Shown here in pieces: positions 24,142 through 35,933 of a stretch of 64,000 bases of DNA. Source of the stretch: Stachybotrys elegans (lineage: Eukaryota; Ascomycota; Sordariomycetes; Hypocreales; Stachybotryaceae); the NCBI GenBank assembly GCA_020746835.1, contig JAGPNK010000014.1, forward strand, positions 186,001 through 250,000. The letters run 5' to 3'. Below the pieces are notes generated by a model. The model searched no databases. It was not told where the DNA came from and saw nothing but the letters and a program-made list of their open reading frames with translations. How positions within the stretch are numbered: position 1 is the first letter of the stretch; every line of letters starts with the position of its first letter. Both the position numbers and the translations under genes were made by a program.

Positions 24142-24170
24142 TCCTCCTCCTCCTCCTCATCCTCCTCCTC
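24142..24170. repeat. CCT trinucleotide tract
   Basis: A pyrimidine-rich CCT repeat ending about 33 bp before the ATG at 24203, probably in the 5' leader or core promoter. Confidence 0.75.
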
Positions 24171-24202
24171 ACTCCAAGCCATTCTGCCACTAAAAACTCA
24201 CG

Positions 24203-25711
24203 ATGCCTGCCTCTGCAGCACCCTTCGACCAGCTGGCCTGCGAGTATGGCGTGGCGCTCGTGAAGTTGAAGATGGAGAGCAAGTTGTCCGACGCGGATGG
24301 CCTCTATAACACCATCGTGAAGGAGTGTTCGAAGAACTACAGGGGCCAAAAGGCGACGGAGCTGCATACCCCAGCAAAAGGTGAATTCAACATGTTCTAT
24401 CGGGTTGACTTTGACTCGGGCCGTGGCGCCTCGATTCGATTCCCCCTGCCCTCCTACTTTGACTACCTCGAGGAGAAGCTGCTGGCCGAGGTGGACACGC
24501 TGCGATATATCAAAGCCAACACCGACATCAAGGTCCCCAAGATCCATCATTGGGGTTCCCGGGACAACAGCCCCGGCCAACTCGGCCCCTTCATCGTCAT
24601 GGACTGGATGTTTCACGAGACCAACTTCACAGAGTTTCTGAACAAGCCCAACGTCTCGCCGTACCAGCCAGTCCTCAATCCCGCCATCGAGGACGCGCAG
24701 CTTCGACGCTGCTACGAAGACATGGCCGACGTGCTGCTCAAGCTCTCACGCTGCGAGTTCTCGGCCATCGGGTCGCTTGTCCACCGCGACGGCACCGCCC
24801 TGCCCACCGTCGGGACTCGTCCCATGACGGTGAACCTTGCCTACCTCGCCAACATTGCCCGAGTCCCGCACTCATGCCTGCCTGCGCGTCACGAGACCTT
24901 CAGGAGCGCCTCGCGCTACTACTCGGCGCTGGCGGACATGCACCTGCTGCAGCTCTCCTTCCAGCGCAACCAGGCTATCGAGTCGGCCGACGACTGCAGG
25001 AAGAAGTACATTGCCAGGCAGCTCTTCCGCAAGCTCGCATCCGAAGGCCGCCTGGCCAATACCGAGTTTGAATACGGGCCCTTCAAGCTGTGGTGCGATG
25101 AGCTTGGACTCATGAACGCGGTCCTGGGCCCCAACAAGCGCGTCACCGGCATCGTCGACTGGGAGTTTAGCTATGCTGCCCCGGCCGAGTTCTCCTTCAG
25201 CCCCCCCTGGTGGCTCATCCTCACGCCGCCCGAGAAGTGGGAGCAAGGCTTGGATGACTGGGTGGCACACTACGAGCCCAAGCTGGCCATGTTCCTCGAG
25301 GAGCTCAGCAAGAAGGAGGAGCGGCTGATCGACAGGGAGGAGCTGTCGGAGCATGATGCCCTGTCCCCCCGCATGCGCAAGAGCTGGGAGACGGGCCAGT
25401 TCTGGGTCGACTATGCGGCGCGCCGGTCGTGGGCCTTTGACGGCATCTACTGGCGCTTCCTGGATGAGAAGTTCTTTGGCAAGAACGAGAGCGGCGACTT
25501 CAAGGAGCGCCTCAAGCTGCTGTCGCCGGAGCAGATCGAGGCCATGGAGGAGCTTGTCAAGAGGAAGCTCAGGGAGAAGGAGGAGTCTTGCATCGTGGAT
25601 TGGTACGCTCCTGGAACAGATATCAAGATGCCTCCGGACCTGCTTAACATTCCGGGGCTTGGGGTCACCTCGGGTCCCTCTCCCGCCTCGGATCCCTCTC
25701 CCAAGCTGTAA
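24203..25711 (+). CDS. APH (aminoglycoside phosphotransferase)-family protein
   Basis: A single exon of 502 residues. The N-terminal lobe has FNMFYRVDFDSG and ASIRFPLPSYF around the nucleotide-binding strands, then VDTLRYIKANTDIKVPKI, PFIVMDWM as the hinge, FKLWCDELGLMNAVLG as a catalytic loop (D and N present, the usual His replaced) and VTGIVDWEFSY for the metal-binding Asp. This is the large fungal-specific branch of the APH superfamily; its substrates are unknown and antibiotic resistance should not be assumed. The C-terminal ~100 residues are charged and helical, ending in a Pro/Ser-rich tail. Codon use is GC-rich compared with neighbouring genes. Confidence 0.8.
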   Translation: MPASAAPFDQLACEYGVALVKLKMESKLSDADGLYNTIVKECSKNYRGQKATELHTPAKGEFNMFYRVDFDSGRGASIRFPLPSYFDYLEEKLLAEVDTLRYIKANTDIKVPKIHHWGSRDNSPGQLGPFIVMDWMFHETNFTEFLNKPNVSPYQPVLNPAIEDAQLRRCYEDMADVLLKLSRCEFSAIGSLVHRDGTALPTVGTRPMTVNLAYLANIARVPHSCLPARHETFRSASRYYSALADMHLLQLSFQRNQAIESADDCRKKYIARQLFRKLASEGRLANTEFEYGPFKLWCDELGLMNAVLGPNKRVTGIVDWEFSYAAPAEFSFSPPWWLILTPPEKWEQGLDDWVAHYEPKLAMFLEELSKKEERLIDREELSEHDALSPRMRKSWETGQFWVDYAARRSWAFDGIYWRFLDEKFFGKNESGDFKERLKLLSPEQIEAMEELVKRKLREKEESCIVDWYAPGTDIKMPPDLLNIPGLGVTSGPSPASDPSPKL

Positions 25712-27265
25712 GGTCTCCTTTGTCTTTCTTTTGTAGTATTTCCTTATCACGACGGAATGAGCAATGGGAAAGCCAAGGTACACGACGTATTGGACAGGAC
25801 AAATTGTATGCTTGTTTGTGTTTGTGTTTGCTTTTTCTGTTTTTGTCAACTTTGTTACTTGTCAGCGCCATGATGCTTCCAACGTGATCGTGATAAGTTG
25901 CGAGTAGCGAGATCAATTGGTGATCTCACCCCGCCGAGCACCAACTTCCCAGTACAGAGGGAATAAATACCGCCGGTGGTAAGTGTGCTGGCTGGAAGCC
26001 GACCGAGGGAAAGAATTGGGTTCTTGACTCCATCGTGGGCGGGCATCCATGGATGTTTTGGCGCGGTCCGTCCCCTGTCAGTTTCGTTTCTTTAGCGGGT
26101 CAGGGCACTAAATTTAAGGCCCGGGCCGCTAGAAGGAGCCGTCCGGAATCCCCTGGTCGCCCCCAGTCACCCACCAGCCTTCATCGCTGGCCTTGCCGCA
26201 AGGAGGACAGACGCTGCATGTCAGGGAAGACACAGGGTTTGAGTGGGTTTATAGGCACATATTTAGTATGTAGGTACATATTGAACTCTCGCTGGATAGG
26301 TAGGCTTGTCTGAACTTTGCGAGCGCGGTTTACTTCTCTGTGATAAGCCCCGCAACACGCCGAGAATCTTCCGATGGCGTCAAGTCCTGCACCCAGATTC
26401 CTTCAACGAAAACCGCTCGCGAGACGGCGTCATGGTCTGTAGACAGCCTTGACAATTTTATTACCGACCCTTCCATCGCTTTGAAGCCCGACCGTCGATC
26501 GTCTACTTTCAGCGGCAGCGGCCACGGTCTCCCATTGCCCAACCTGGGCTTCCCAGCACCAACGAAGCGCATCTCGACTTGGGCCCTACAACCATCTTCT
26601 CGAATCCAACACCGAAAGACGCGACCGACGAGGCGATGGCCAAATACCTTGCGCCGATGATTCTAGCCGAGCCATCGACATGCCCTTGCCCACCAAGCAC
26701 CCGCGGCAATATCCCGCGCGAGAAGGAAACGAGACGCTCCTCGACATAGCCCACCATTCCCAGCGTGGTCAAACAACAAAGAATATGCCCACTGCATGAT
26801 CCAAGAGCCCGAGCCCGCTCGGCCAGCAGTTCTGCCACCAGAGCATGGTGTTGCCCATCGGCACCCGGTACAGGTACACCTTGAATCGCACAACTTCAAC
26901 TCGACGCCGTACGGCTGAATACATTGCTGGGGTCCACGTACACGTACACTACAAGCGCATCATCGCCGCTGCGTCCTATGACAAGGCCGTGAGATGCAGA
27001 AGGCCAGCTCTTGACAGGGCTTTTAGCCCACATTCAACACCAGCAAGGTGTGAAATGGACAGACACAGTCAGGGCGGCAGAGTAACATGCTATAGGATTG
27101 TGCTGCCTTGGTGCCCGTAAACAGAACATGGCAACCCTGCAATCACTGACAAAAAAACCAAAGATTCGCGTGTATCCAGTAAGAAGCCCGTCCACCCATA
27201 TACTACACGTTTACTCCGTCATAGGGCCCTGTTAGCAAATAGTCTCGTCGCGCCATAGTAGCCAA
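25712..27265. other. Intergenic, ~1.55 kb
   Basis: Overlapping short open stretches occur on both strands around 26,330-26,900, but none shows a domain, a good splice pattern or convincing coding character. Nothing else was recognised. Confidence 0.35.
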
Positions 27266-29191
27266 CTACGCAGGGCAGAGTGGGAAACTCTGCCAATCGT
27301 CGCGCCAGTCTCTGCTTCCCTCCTTCTTTGGCCAGATTGCCTCGAAGGTCTTCCGGTAGATGGCCATCGTCGACCCGTCCATATGCCCGCTCTCGTCCCG
27401 CGCTATCTCTATCAGGCGCACCCTATCGTCGCGTTCTTCTCTCCTCACGCGGTCCTCTTCCACAATGGAGAAGGTGTTGTCATCGTCACGCACCGCCCTA
27501 GAGACCTTGTACGATCTGGAAAGGTGGTCGATATAATCCGACAGTGCGGTATCCACCATTGCGCTGCCAAAGTCGGTACCGCCGCGTGATTTGATGGTGA
27601 GAGTGTGGACAGGATAACCCGTTTTGCCTTCGCTGATGGTGCGCCAGATAGCCTCAGCCAGGAGTGCATCCGTCGCGCAGTTGATCATGCTGTCACGAAT
27701 GTGGTGCGGCTTGACATTGCCCAATATCGACGTGCGACCATCAAACCCGACGTTTGCTGGACCGTCAGATCCCTCGTTAGACTGAGTTACCCATGGTGCA
27801 CTGCAGTCGAGCGTGAGATATATGTCGGTGAGACTCTTCATTCTGCCAAGTGCCTGGTAGATTGCGACCTCGGATGCGTTGCCCTTGCGCCTCTTCACGG
27901 GCAGTTTGAGCTTCATGACATTTGGGCATGAGCTCTGCAAGACGTCAAAGTCCTCGTTCGTCAAGACCAGCGGCAGGTTGCGCTTCGTCGTTGAGTACTT
28001 TGACTCGTACGGGGTAATGGTGAGGTTTTTGAGCGTCGCGCCGTGTTGTCTGAGGACATGCTGCAGAATTTTCTGTTCCAGGGCGCCCGAGAGATCCAAT
28101 GTGGTTAGAGGAGGCAGTGAATCAAAGAAGGCTATGGCATCGTCGGCAAATCCTGGTCGCTTCTCTTGCACGTCGTCTCGGTCCAGAGAGATTCGAAGCT
28201 CCTTCAAGTTTGGCAGCGAAAGGTTGGATGAAGCCCAGCGAAGGGCACCTCCGCTGACCTGTATCATGAGCGTCAGATGGCGCAGGAGCTCAAAGTCGGT
28301 GTAGTTGGCCCATTCCTCGAGTATGCGCGGCGTGGCGCGCGTTTCGCCCAGAAGGGCGAGCGATTCAAGTGCACCCTGCCTAGCATCCTCATCGCCAACC
28401 CCCGTGAAGCCCTTCCAGGGCTGTCGCGGCGTAACCATCGCGCGGAATAGCGCCGGGGAAGCAGGGGGGCGCCGATACATCATACGGACTTCCTTCAAGT
28501 TGGGCGCGAGGCCTTGCAAGACTCGTACGGCGGCTTCATAGTGGTGGTCGTCGTCGCCGCTGGAGTAACGCCCCGACCAGGTCACACAGATGCTGTGTAG
28601 GTGAGGCGACGAAACGAGAGCGAGGTCCCGTTCGTGCGTGACCTCTAGGCGTAGGCTGCGAAACTTGAGTTTTCTGATGTGGATGCGACAGTGTGATGTG
28701 TGCCGATGAATGACGTTGAGCAGGCAGGCGGGGAAAGCGTCTACTGAGTCCCAGATGACATCTGTTGGATAGGGAAGGGTCTGGAACAGCTTGGCCACGG
28801 CGTCCCAGTAGTACTCGAGTCCCGCATAGTAATCTTGCTGGGTGGGAATCCTAGGGAGATTCGAGGTATTGGCGGTATTGATGAAGGTCTGATGGGTCTG
28901 GCTGCTGGGATGGAAAGTCGCTTCTGGCATAGACCCGCATATCGTCACGGATCGGACATGGGCCAGCGACTGCGCCGAGCCAAGGACCCCCAGCAGCTTA
29001 TCTACGTCGCTGCGAAGAAGAGTCTGCGTGGCCTTGGGCGTGATCTTGAGGTTGCGGAAGAGTTTGGGCAAGCCGGCGCTGTGGCAGCGGCGGCACGTTG
29101 CCATCAAGGCCGTGAGGCTGGGGGCGTGCGCGTCGTGGACGAGCGAGGCAATCTCCTCCAAGACTTCCTGAGGGAGTGTAACGAGGCTCAT
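27266..29191 (-). CDS. F-box protein with a leucine-rich-repeat-like C-terminal region
   Basis: A single exon of 641 residues. Residues ~4-47 form an F-box: LPQEVLEEIASLVHD, then ALMATCRRCHSAGLPKLF. The rest resembles the irregular leucine-rich repeats of fungal F-box proteins (ALESLALLGET, FELLRHLTLMIQVSGG, LPPLTTLDLSGAL, TLKNLTITPYE). F-box proteins recruit substrates to SCF ubiquitin ligases through Skp1. The substrate here is unknown. It is intact, with no disruption visible. Confidence 0.8.
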   Translation of the reverse strand: MSLVTLPQEVLEEIASLVHDAHAPSLTALMATCRRCHSAGLPKLFRNLKITPKATQTLLRSDVDKLLGVLGSAQSLAHVRSVTICGSMPEATFHPSSQTHQTFINTANTSNLPRIPTQQDYYAGLEYYWDAVAKLFQTLPYPTDVIWDSVDAFPACLLNVIHRHTSHCRIHIRKLKFRSLRLEVTHERDLALVSSPHLHSICVTWSGRYSSGDDDHHYEAAVRVLQGLAPNLKEVRMMYRRPPASPALFRAMVTPRQPWKGFTGVGDEDARQGALESLALLGETRATPRILEEWANYTDFELLRHLTLMIQVSGGALRWASSNLSLPNLKELRISLDRDDVQEKRPGFADDAIAFFDSLPPLTTLDLSGALEQKILQHVLRQHGATLKNLTITPYESKYSTTKRNLPLVLTNEDFDVLQSSCPNVMKLKLPVKRRKGNASEVAIYQALGRMKSLTDIYLTLDCSAPWVTQSNEGSDGPANVGFDGRTSILGNVKPHHIRDSMINCATDALLAEAIWRTISEGKTGYPVHTLTIKSRGGTDFGSAMVDTALSDYIDHLSRSYKVSRAVRDDDNTFSIVEEDRVRREERDDRVRLIEIARDESGHMDGSTMAIYRKTFEAIWPKKEGSRDWRDDWQSFPLCPA

Positions 29192-30206
29192 GGCGGCAGA
29201 TTCACGACAGACAAAGGATGCGGCGTGGACAGGCGCTGCACTGTTATTGATGGAAGAGATGGGAGGCGATACGATAATGGTTGAGAAAGCGGGGAGACGT
29301 GCTCCGTACAGGCACCATGGCGACCTGACCTACCCTTTAGCTACTCCTCTGTACCTGCATACCTATGGAGCACTCAGGCAGCAATCCAGCAATTTAACCA
29401 TCCAAACTCGGGCGTTTCATTAGGCCGGGCCATTCTCACCACCGCGCATGTTATACACCTATCATGGAGGGTAGGACTCCTATGCGACCCTAGATGTCAA
29501 CACATTTCTGTCTCTGGAAGTGATGAAGACTTCGGCACCAGGTCAATCCTGGACTGGGCCCGGCACGACCCGGCCCTTGTTACCGAACTGTTCCTGCTTA
29601 CGGCTCTGTGCCAACCAACACATGCCCAATTCGACCTATGCTGTTGGCTTGACGATAGACATGCAGTCAACCCGATTCAGAAACGGCCAAGAGCCAGTCG
29701 TCTCTTCCGCCGGTTGGCCAGGTTGTCCTCAACAAGACTGTATGTACTGTTTTTAATGAGCTGTCCACGAGGTACAAAGGTCAACTCTACAAGAGCTGCC
29801 ACGAACTGTCGCATCTAGAATTGTCCAGCTGCTGATATCGCATCTTAGAGTTTTGTATCATGTTCACTACAACACCACAGCCAACCTCTCAACGCCATCA
29901 ACCATGCTCGCCAGCCAAGATGAAGATGGGCTGACCAGCATGGGGGCGCGCGCCACCCAAGGCTTGAAACGGCTAGGTGGTGGACTTGGTCTTACCACCT
30001 GCTCCAGCTATTCGTTGACCCAGGCGCGCCAAGGGGGTCAAAGGAGAACTGGACGGGACAGGCGGCCCCTGTTTAACCCTACCCACTTTGAGAGAAGAGG
30101 GGATATTGACCATGAGGGGACTCGAGGGTAGAAGAGGGGAAAAGTCTGTCGTGCCCACACTCTAATTTGCACTACTCAACCCATCCATACCTAGTTGAGG
30201 GAAAAC
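29192..30206. promoter_or_regulatory. Divergent intergenic region
   Basis: This separates the F-box gene (minus) and the methyltransferase gene (plus). No gene or repeat was recognised. Confidence 0.35.
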
Positions 30207-31805
30207 ATGGCTGAGCAACGATCCGGATCCGAAGCTCCAGAAGCTCCCGCAGCTCCCGCAGCGGCTCCTGAAGCCTCTCCGGCCCCCGAGGCCGCCGCTG
30301 CGACCCCGGCGGCGCAGCCCACGGGCCTGCAACCGCCCGAGCATTGGCTGGAGGAGCATCTTTCCGAGGTGGGCGCGCTCGTCCGACGGCGGTCGGGGGG
30401 AGGGATTCCGTACCAGACTTGGAGCTGACGCGGGCGCAGGACGAGGCTGACTCGACGCTCGGCGATAACGCCTCAAGCACCGCCTCCATCTCGTCCAGCA
30501 TCTTGCAGTACAGGACCATCAACGGTCGTACGTACCACAGCGACCGCGGAAGCAACAATTACTGGTGAGCAGCCCGCCACTGACCCGGGCCATTGAACCA
30601 TGGCCGCCTGGCTGACCATCAAGCAAGGGGTGCCAATGACGACCAGCAAAACGAGACGCTGGACATCCAGTAAGTTCGGCAGCAGACCCGCCCAAGCTTA
30701 AGAAGGAAAGTCTGACAACTGGCCAAGGCACCACGTCTTTACCCTGTTACTAGGCGGAAAGCTTCACCTTGCGCCTCTGCCGGAGCAAGTGGGCGTATGT
30801 ACCTTTCAGCATGCATCCCGAAACGCTGCTTACCTTGTCCGTAGAAAGTTCTTGACCTCGGAACGGGCACAGGTCTCTGGGCCATGTAAGTCCAAACATG
30901 AAAAAGAAAAGAAGAAGGGGAGGAGGAAAACCATCAGACAGAGGCTGATTCAGCATTTCGTTATAGCGATTTCGGTGACCAGCACCCCGAGGCTGATGTC
31001 ATTGGAACCGATCTGTCGCCTGTCCAGCCTGCTTGGGTGCCGCCCAACGTCCATTTGTATGTGCTCCCATTGCACGACATACCTTTACAGCGCGGACGAC
31101 TGACAAGACATGTTGTTGCAGCGAGATTGACGACTTCACGCAGGACTGGACCTTTGCCGAGGAGAGCTTCGATTACATCCACGCGCGATGGCTCGTCGGC
31201 TCCGTCCCTGACTGGGACGCCCTGATGCAACAGGCCTACAAGACCCTCAAGCCAGGCGGCTGGATCGAGGTCTTTGAGTTCAACGGGGCCTTCGACTCCG
31301 ACGATGGGAGCGTGACGGAAAAGTCGGCCCATGGCCAGTGGGGATACATCTTCCGCGAAGGCGCAAAGGCGCTGGGCTCCAAGGCCTCCTTCTCCGTCGT
31401 CAAGGACGAGCTGCACAAGAAGGCCATCGAGGCCGCGGGGTTCGTCAAGATCCAGGAGAATCATGTCAAGGTCAGGCACCCTCCCCCCCTCCTAGACCCG
31501 TGCAATGGGGTTCCGGCTCTCTGCATCGCTTGCTTGAGTCAATGGCTGACGATATCTTTCTCTATTAGATTCCCACGTCTGGATGGCCCAAGGACCCCGT
31601 CCTCAAGGAAGTGGGCCAGTTCACGCGAGCTGCCCTCGAGAACGACACCGAGGGAACAGTGGGCTTCATGGCTGTCCAGCTTGGCTGGAGCAAGGCCGAG
31701 GTTGCCGTGTACGCTGCTCACATGCGAAAGGAGATTCGCAACCCGGCCATCCACGCCTACTACGCCGGCTGCACTGTCTGGGCCCAAAAGCCCCTTGCCG
31801 GTTGA
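30207..31805 (+). CDS. LaeA/UMTA-like SAM-dependent methyltransferase
   Basis: Eight exons: 30207-30368, 30440-30564, 30628-30669, 30728-30794, 30845-30885, 30967-31056, 31122-31470 and 31569-31805, all GT-AG and phase-consistent, giving 370 residues. An Ala/Pro-rich N-terminus precedes [20 protein letters not shown] motif I is [14 protein letters not shown], followed by [17 protein letters not shown], then [25 protein letters not shown] and [12 protein letters not shown], the standard order in fungal class-I enzymes of this type. LaeA itself regulates secondary metabolism, but most paralogues of this family have no assigned substrate. It sits 1 kb from a broken PKS, which is suggestive only. 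The exon structure is the most fragmented in the window. Confidence 0.85.
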
Positions 31806-32104
31806 TCCATGGTTGCGACTTGATCGATTTGCATTCTTCCAACACTAGCAAAGTGTTTTGACGGTTTTTTACTTTCTGACGAATGACGACTTTCTGGAGC
31901 TTTGATGAGAGGAAAATTCAAGCAAGTTTTGCATAGATTAGTTGCGGTGCGGATGCGGTTTACAGCATACAAAATGTACAACCTGTTTGACTGCAAATTG
32001 CTGTCCATGCACTATTCAGCGCGGCCTTGTGATATACCGGTGATTGTAGCGCCCCCTTTGCTCGTCTTCTACAGGCACCCCCCATTACACCCTGTCTCAT
32101 CTGG

Positions 32105-32714
32105 ATGTTTAGGTACAATAAAGGCGACAGCTATGTCTCACTTGCTATCCAGTATATGCCCAATGGAACCGTAGAGGCATATCTTAAAAGAAATACAGCT
32201 ACCTTGCCAGCTGAGCTTCGTTCCTAATGGGCCCCCTTAGACCGTACAAGGCGTAGAGATGCTTCAGGCTCACCATGTCACCCATACCGATCTTAAGCCG
32301 GCAAACATACTGCTTGATGGCAATCTAAATTTCCGCATCATGGACTTTTCCGGCTGCAGTTTGCTCGGAAAACCACCCTACATCCTCGAGAGCGGCCCGT
32401 TTTACATGCCAGCAGATTGGAGGGAGCAAGATAAGCTGGGCTGCAGTGTCATAACTGATCTATTTGCCCTTGGGTCGTGCATCTTTCAGATTGCCACGGG
32501 GAGGAAGCCGTACGAGGGCCTCGAGGATGGCCGAATAGAAGAAATGTTTGCGAACGGGGTGCTGCCAGACTTGGAGGGAGTTTTATTCGCAGATGTCATT
32601 CGCGGGTGCTGGTGCAGCAGATATGAATCTGCCGAGGCAGTCCAGGAGGCATTGAGCATAGAGGTACGGGACATGTACAGCAATCCTGAATGGCCTTGCA
32701 GGGTATTGAAATGA
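32105..32714 (+). pseudogene. Broken fungal protein-kinase gene
   Basis: A kinase domain is readable in two pieces. From 32105, LAIQYMPNGTVEAYLKRN runs to an in-frame TAA at 32225-32227. A frame change follows near the C run at 32231-32237. From about 32244 the catalytic half reads HTDLKPANILLD (HxDLKPxN), FRIMDFSGCSLLGKPP (DFS in place of DFG), then the fungal-typical GPFYMPADWREQD and ending TDLFALGSCIFQIATGRKPYEG. The N-terminal lobe upstream of 32105 is missing or unrecognisable. The stop plus the frame change make this a pseudogene even if one lesion were a sequencing error. Confidence 0.7.
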
Positions 32715-32857
32715 GAGGATTGGCCCTGCCATGAGCTTCAGAGCCGTCAAACTGGTGCTCAAGTACGGCCTAGTGAGGATGCAAGATTGCAGATTCCTTG
32801 TTTATTAATTCCCAAGTATACCCTATATCCAAGCCTCCTATATACAGCCTAACCCTC

Positions 32858-35800
32858 TCAACTGCTGGCCTGCTCACATATCATCCCTGCGAGTTGCGCA
32901 ATAGTCAAGCTACCGGCCAGCAGCTGTTGGAACGGCACGTTGACCTGGAACTCGCGGAAGATCCAGTTGCGGAACTCGGCGCCAATCATGCTGTCGAGCC
33001 CGTGGCTCGCCACCGACTTCTAGTCCGTCGAGATGGACTCCTCCTCAATCATCAACAGCCGGCCCAGGCGCTTGCTCAGCAGCCCCGTCAGCAGCACCGC
33101 CGCCTCTTCTTTGCCGTCTGCGCGGGCCAGCGCAGTGCGGACTTCCTCTGCGCCGCCGCCTCCCGAGCCGCCGCCCGAGCCGCTGCCCACAGCCTGTCCC
33201 GCGGTGACCGTGGCGACCCAGTTCAAGCGCGGGTTCTCCTTGGACAGCATGGCGGCGCCCGCGGCTCGGACGGCTGGCCCAATGCGTCGTGGCTGGAGGC
33301 CGACGATGATGTGATCCGTCCCTGCAGGCAGCGAGGACTGCTGCGTCATGGCTACTTCGAATGCCTGCAGCATCTCTTCTTCGCGGATTCCGTACATGCC
33401 CTTGATTTGAATGGCCTTCTCCAGCTCGCGGTTCTCGGCGATGTGTCCAATTCCGAAAATGGCGGGGAGTATGAGGGACACAGCAGGCAGGCCTTGCGAG
33501 TGGCGATGGCGAGCCAACGAGTCGAGGAACGAATTGGCTGTAAACCACAAGTCAGCGAGCGAATCATTTCCTTGCTTCGAGTCAGGCACATACCGGCACT
33601 ATAGTTTGTCTGACCGCTTGAACCAAGCGCTGAGGCGACAGAGCTGGTCATGACGAAGAAGTCCAGCGGCTTGTCCTTCAGAAGCTCATGCAGCATGAGC
33701 GATCCTTTGACCTTGGTGTCAACAACCTCACGCCAGGCGTCGACAGTGGCTTTGGAGAACAGTCCGCCGCGGAAGACGCTGGCAGCATTGATGACTCCTC
33801 GCACCGGCGTGCTCGGGTCAATCTCCAGCAGGGCCCTCTCCAGATCCCCCCTCTTCGTGATATCAGCGCGCAAGACTAGAGGCTTGGCCCCCTGTGCTTG
33901 GAGCTCCTGAACAGTTTGCGCAGCAGCTGGACTGTCTGCTCCAGATCGAGACACGAATGCGAGGTGTTTGGCGCCTTGCCTCACCATCCAGAGCGCCACC
34001 TGTCGTCCAAGTCCTCCGAGGCAGCCAACCAGTAGGTATGTAGCATCGTCCCTAAACTTGAGTCGGCGTTGAGAGGGTGAAACCTGCTCACTGTTAGAAA
34101 GGCGGGAATAATCTGTCAGAGTAGAGACGTACCTCAAAGATGGCATTGTCAGTGTAGTCGAGGACATATTTGCCAGAATGCATCTTGCTAGGGATGGACG
34201 AGATGGCTGCGTTAATCTCACTCGGCTGCTTGAGTTGAATGTTGGTAAGAGCCCTGATCTGGCCAGACTTGAGGTAACCCATGCATCTCTTGAGTATCCT
34301 AATGCTCGTAAGCTTCTGTCGGCCAAACTCCACACGAAGGAGGCGGTACTTACGCTGACACCACTTGCGGTCTGAACTTGATGACATTGGACAGGTCAAA
34401 CTGAAAGAAGCTCATTTCCCGAGAACCTGCCGGGAGATGCGACGAGACAGTCTTGTAATCATTGCTATGGCCGATGCTGATGACCCTGCCAAACGGAGCC
34501 AGGCTTCGGCAACATTCGATGAGAGCGGCGTCGTCTGCAGTTGGTGAGTAGAGGACAACGTCGGCTCCGCGGCCGGCCGTCAGTTCTGCCAAGTGCCGAG
34601 ACAAGTCGCTATCCCATCCCAAGACCGTGGGAGGCTTGCCGCTGAACGTTGCGCTGCCAAACATGGCCTCTGTCTCCGGAGCTTGCGCGACGACGATGGC
34701 GTTGACGTCGAGAAGACTGCACAGTTGCACGGCTGCCTGCCCGACGGCTCCCATGGTGTCGAAAACCACAACATTCTCGCCTGGTAGGACCCTGGCCAGC
34801 TCTTCAAGCGCGTACATGGATGTGACAAAGGCAGAAGGCAGGCTTGCCGCTTCCACCGGCGACGCACCCTCGGGAAGAGGCTGCACGAGCTCAGCGGCAG
34901 TACGCTGCAGTGTTGACAGTTGTCCGAGCGCGAAACCAGCCACTGACGTCCCGCATGTTACATGGCTCACATCGGAGCCTGTACGGACAACGGTTCCCAC
35001 GAGCTCATGGTTGAGGAAGGACGAGTCATCTGCGCCGTCACACGAAGCGAGTCCCATGGCGGCCACTCGAATCTCGACCTGATTGGGCCCCAGAGACTCG
35101 GGATCGCTTTGGTCGTCTTGTTGGTAGACTATCATTCCGCTCATCGTCTTGGCGGACAGTGCAAGACCTTCCTGTTGCTGAACCCGGGTCGTCTCCCCAG
35201 AGTCAGGCACGTACTTGGAGTTGAGGGGCTTATGCGATGTGAGTCGTCCGATGTAAACCAGGTCGTTTTGCATGTAGTATTCCGTCTCGCCGTTGCGACC
35301 GTGCTTCAGCTGACGGCGCACAATGTCGGTAACAAGGTCGGCCACACGATCCGTTGAGGTGCTATTGCTGTCGTAGTCAACCGTGACCAGGTCGAGCGAA
35401 CCCTTTTCGTTGCGGATCGTTCGGGCGGCACCAGCAGCCATGCCGTACTCGGGGCGGTTGCCGGTGAGAAGCGCACCGCAAGTAACCCATACCAGGCCAG
35501 GGCTGTTCTCGGTGAGAAGCTTGAGACCCTCTAGATCTTGCTCCTCCAGCTGAGAGAGCAGTGCACTGCCGGTGTCATCTAGCAGGATGGCATGGCGGTC
35601 TAAAGGCTGGTCAATGGCGCGAAGTGTTTGGAGCGTAACCTTCCACCCGTTCTCCTTGAGTCGGTTGAAAATAAAGGAGTGAAGCGAAGTCATGGACTCC
35701 AAGCAGACAAGCACAACCTCGTGCTCGGGTCCATGATAACCGTTGGTATAGGGCTGCGTGTCGAGAGCCCGAGTTAATATCGTATTGCCCTGCAGGGTCT

Positions 35801-35933
35801 CTTCCACCCCAGAAAACCCAGTCGACTTGAGCAGAGAGTCCCACGACGCAGTGTCGGCTTCAGGAATGCGAGACAGCAGATAGGCTCCAGGAGCGGGAGG
35901 GGCGTTTACTGGGTATCCCTTCAAGCCTCTCAC
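32858..35933 (-). pseudogene. Highly reducing PKS remnant: ER-KR-ACP half only
   Basis: Exons: ~35933-34354, 34298-34133, 34083-33594 and 33537-32858, all with GT-AG introns. The order matches the C-terminal half of a reducing polyketide synthase: a methyltransferase-end/pseudo-KR linker (WDSLLKSTGFSGVEE), enoyl reductase (GENVVVFDTMGAVGQAAVQ), ketoreductase (YLLVGCLGGLGRQVALWM, and VMTSSVASALGSSGQTNYSA with the catalytic Tyr), then an acyl-carrier domain with HGLDSM carrying the phosphopantetheine serine. KS, AT and DH are absent; homology begins at about 35,930 with no start codon. An in-frame TAG at 33020-33022 lies just before the ACP serine motif. The protein cannot make a polyketide. 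Confidence 0.82.

Larger units (their letters stand above)
22945..24202. promoter_or_regulatory. Divergent intergenic region between the peptidase and an APH-like gene
   Basis: It contains a GA microsatellite at about 22996-23018 near the peptidase start, and a CCT-rich pyrimidine tract at 24142-24170 just before the next ATG, typical of fungal core promoters. Open stretches on both strands in 23,100-24,130 have no recognisable product and overlap each other, so I do not call them genes. Confidence 0.4.

Noticed and set aside
26330..26899. Overlapping open stretches on both strands in the 26 kb intergenic region
   Set aside because: No recognisable product, and no stronger than expected for a GC-rich spacer.
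32858..35933. Functional polyketide synthase
   Set aside because: KS, AT and DH are absent and a stop precedes the ACP motif.
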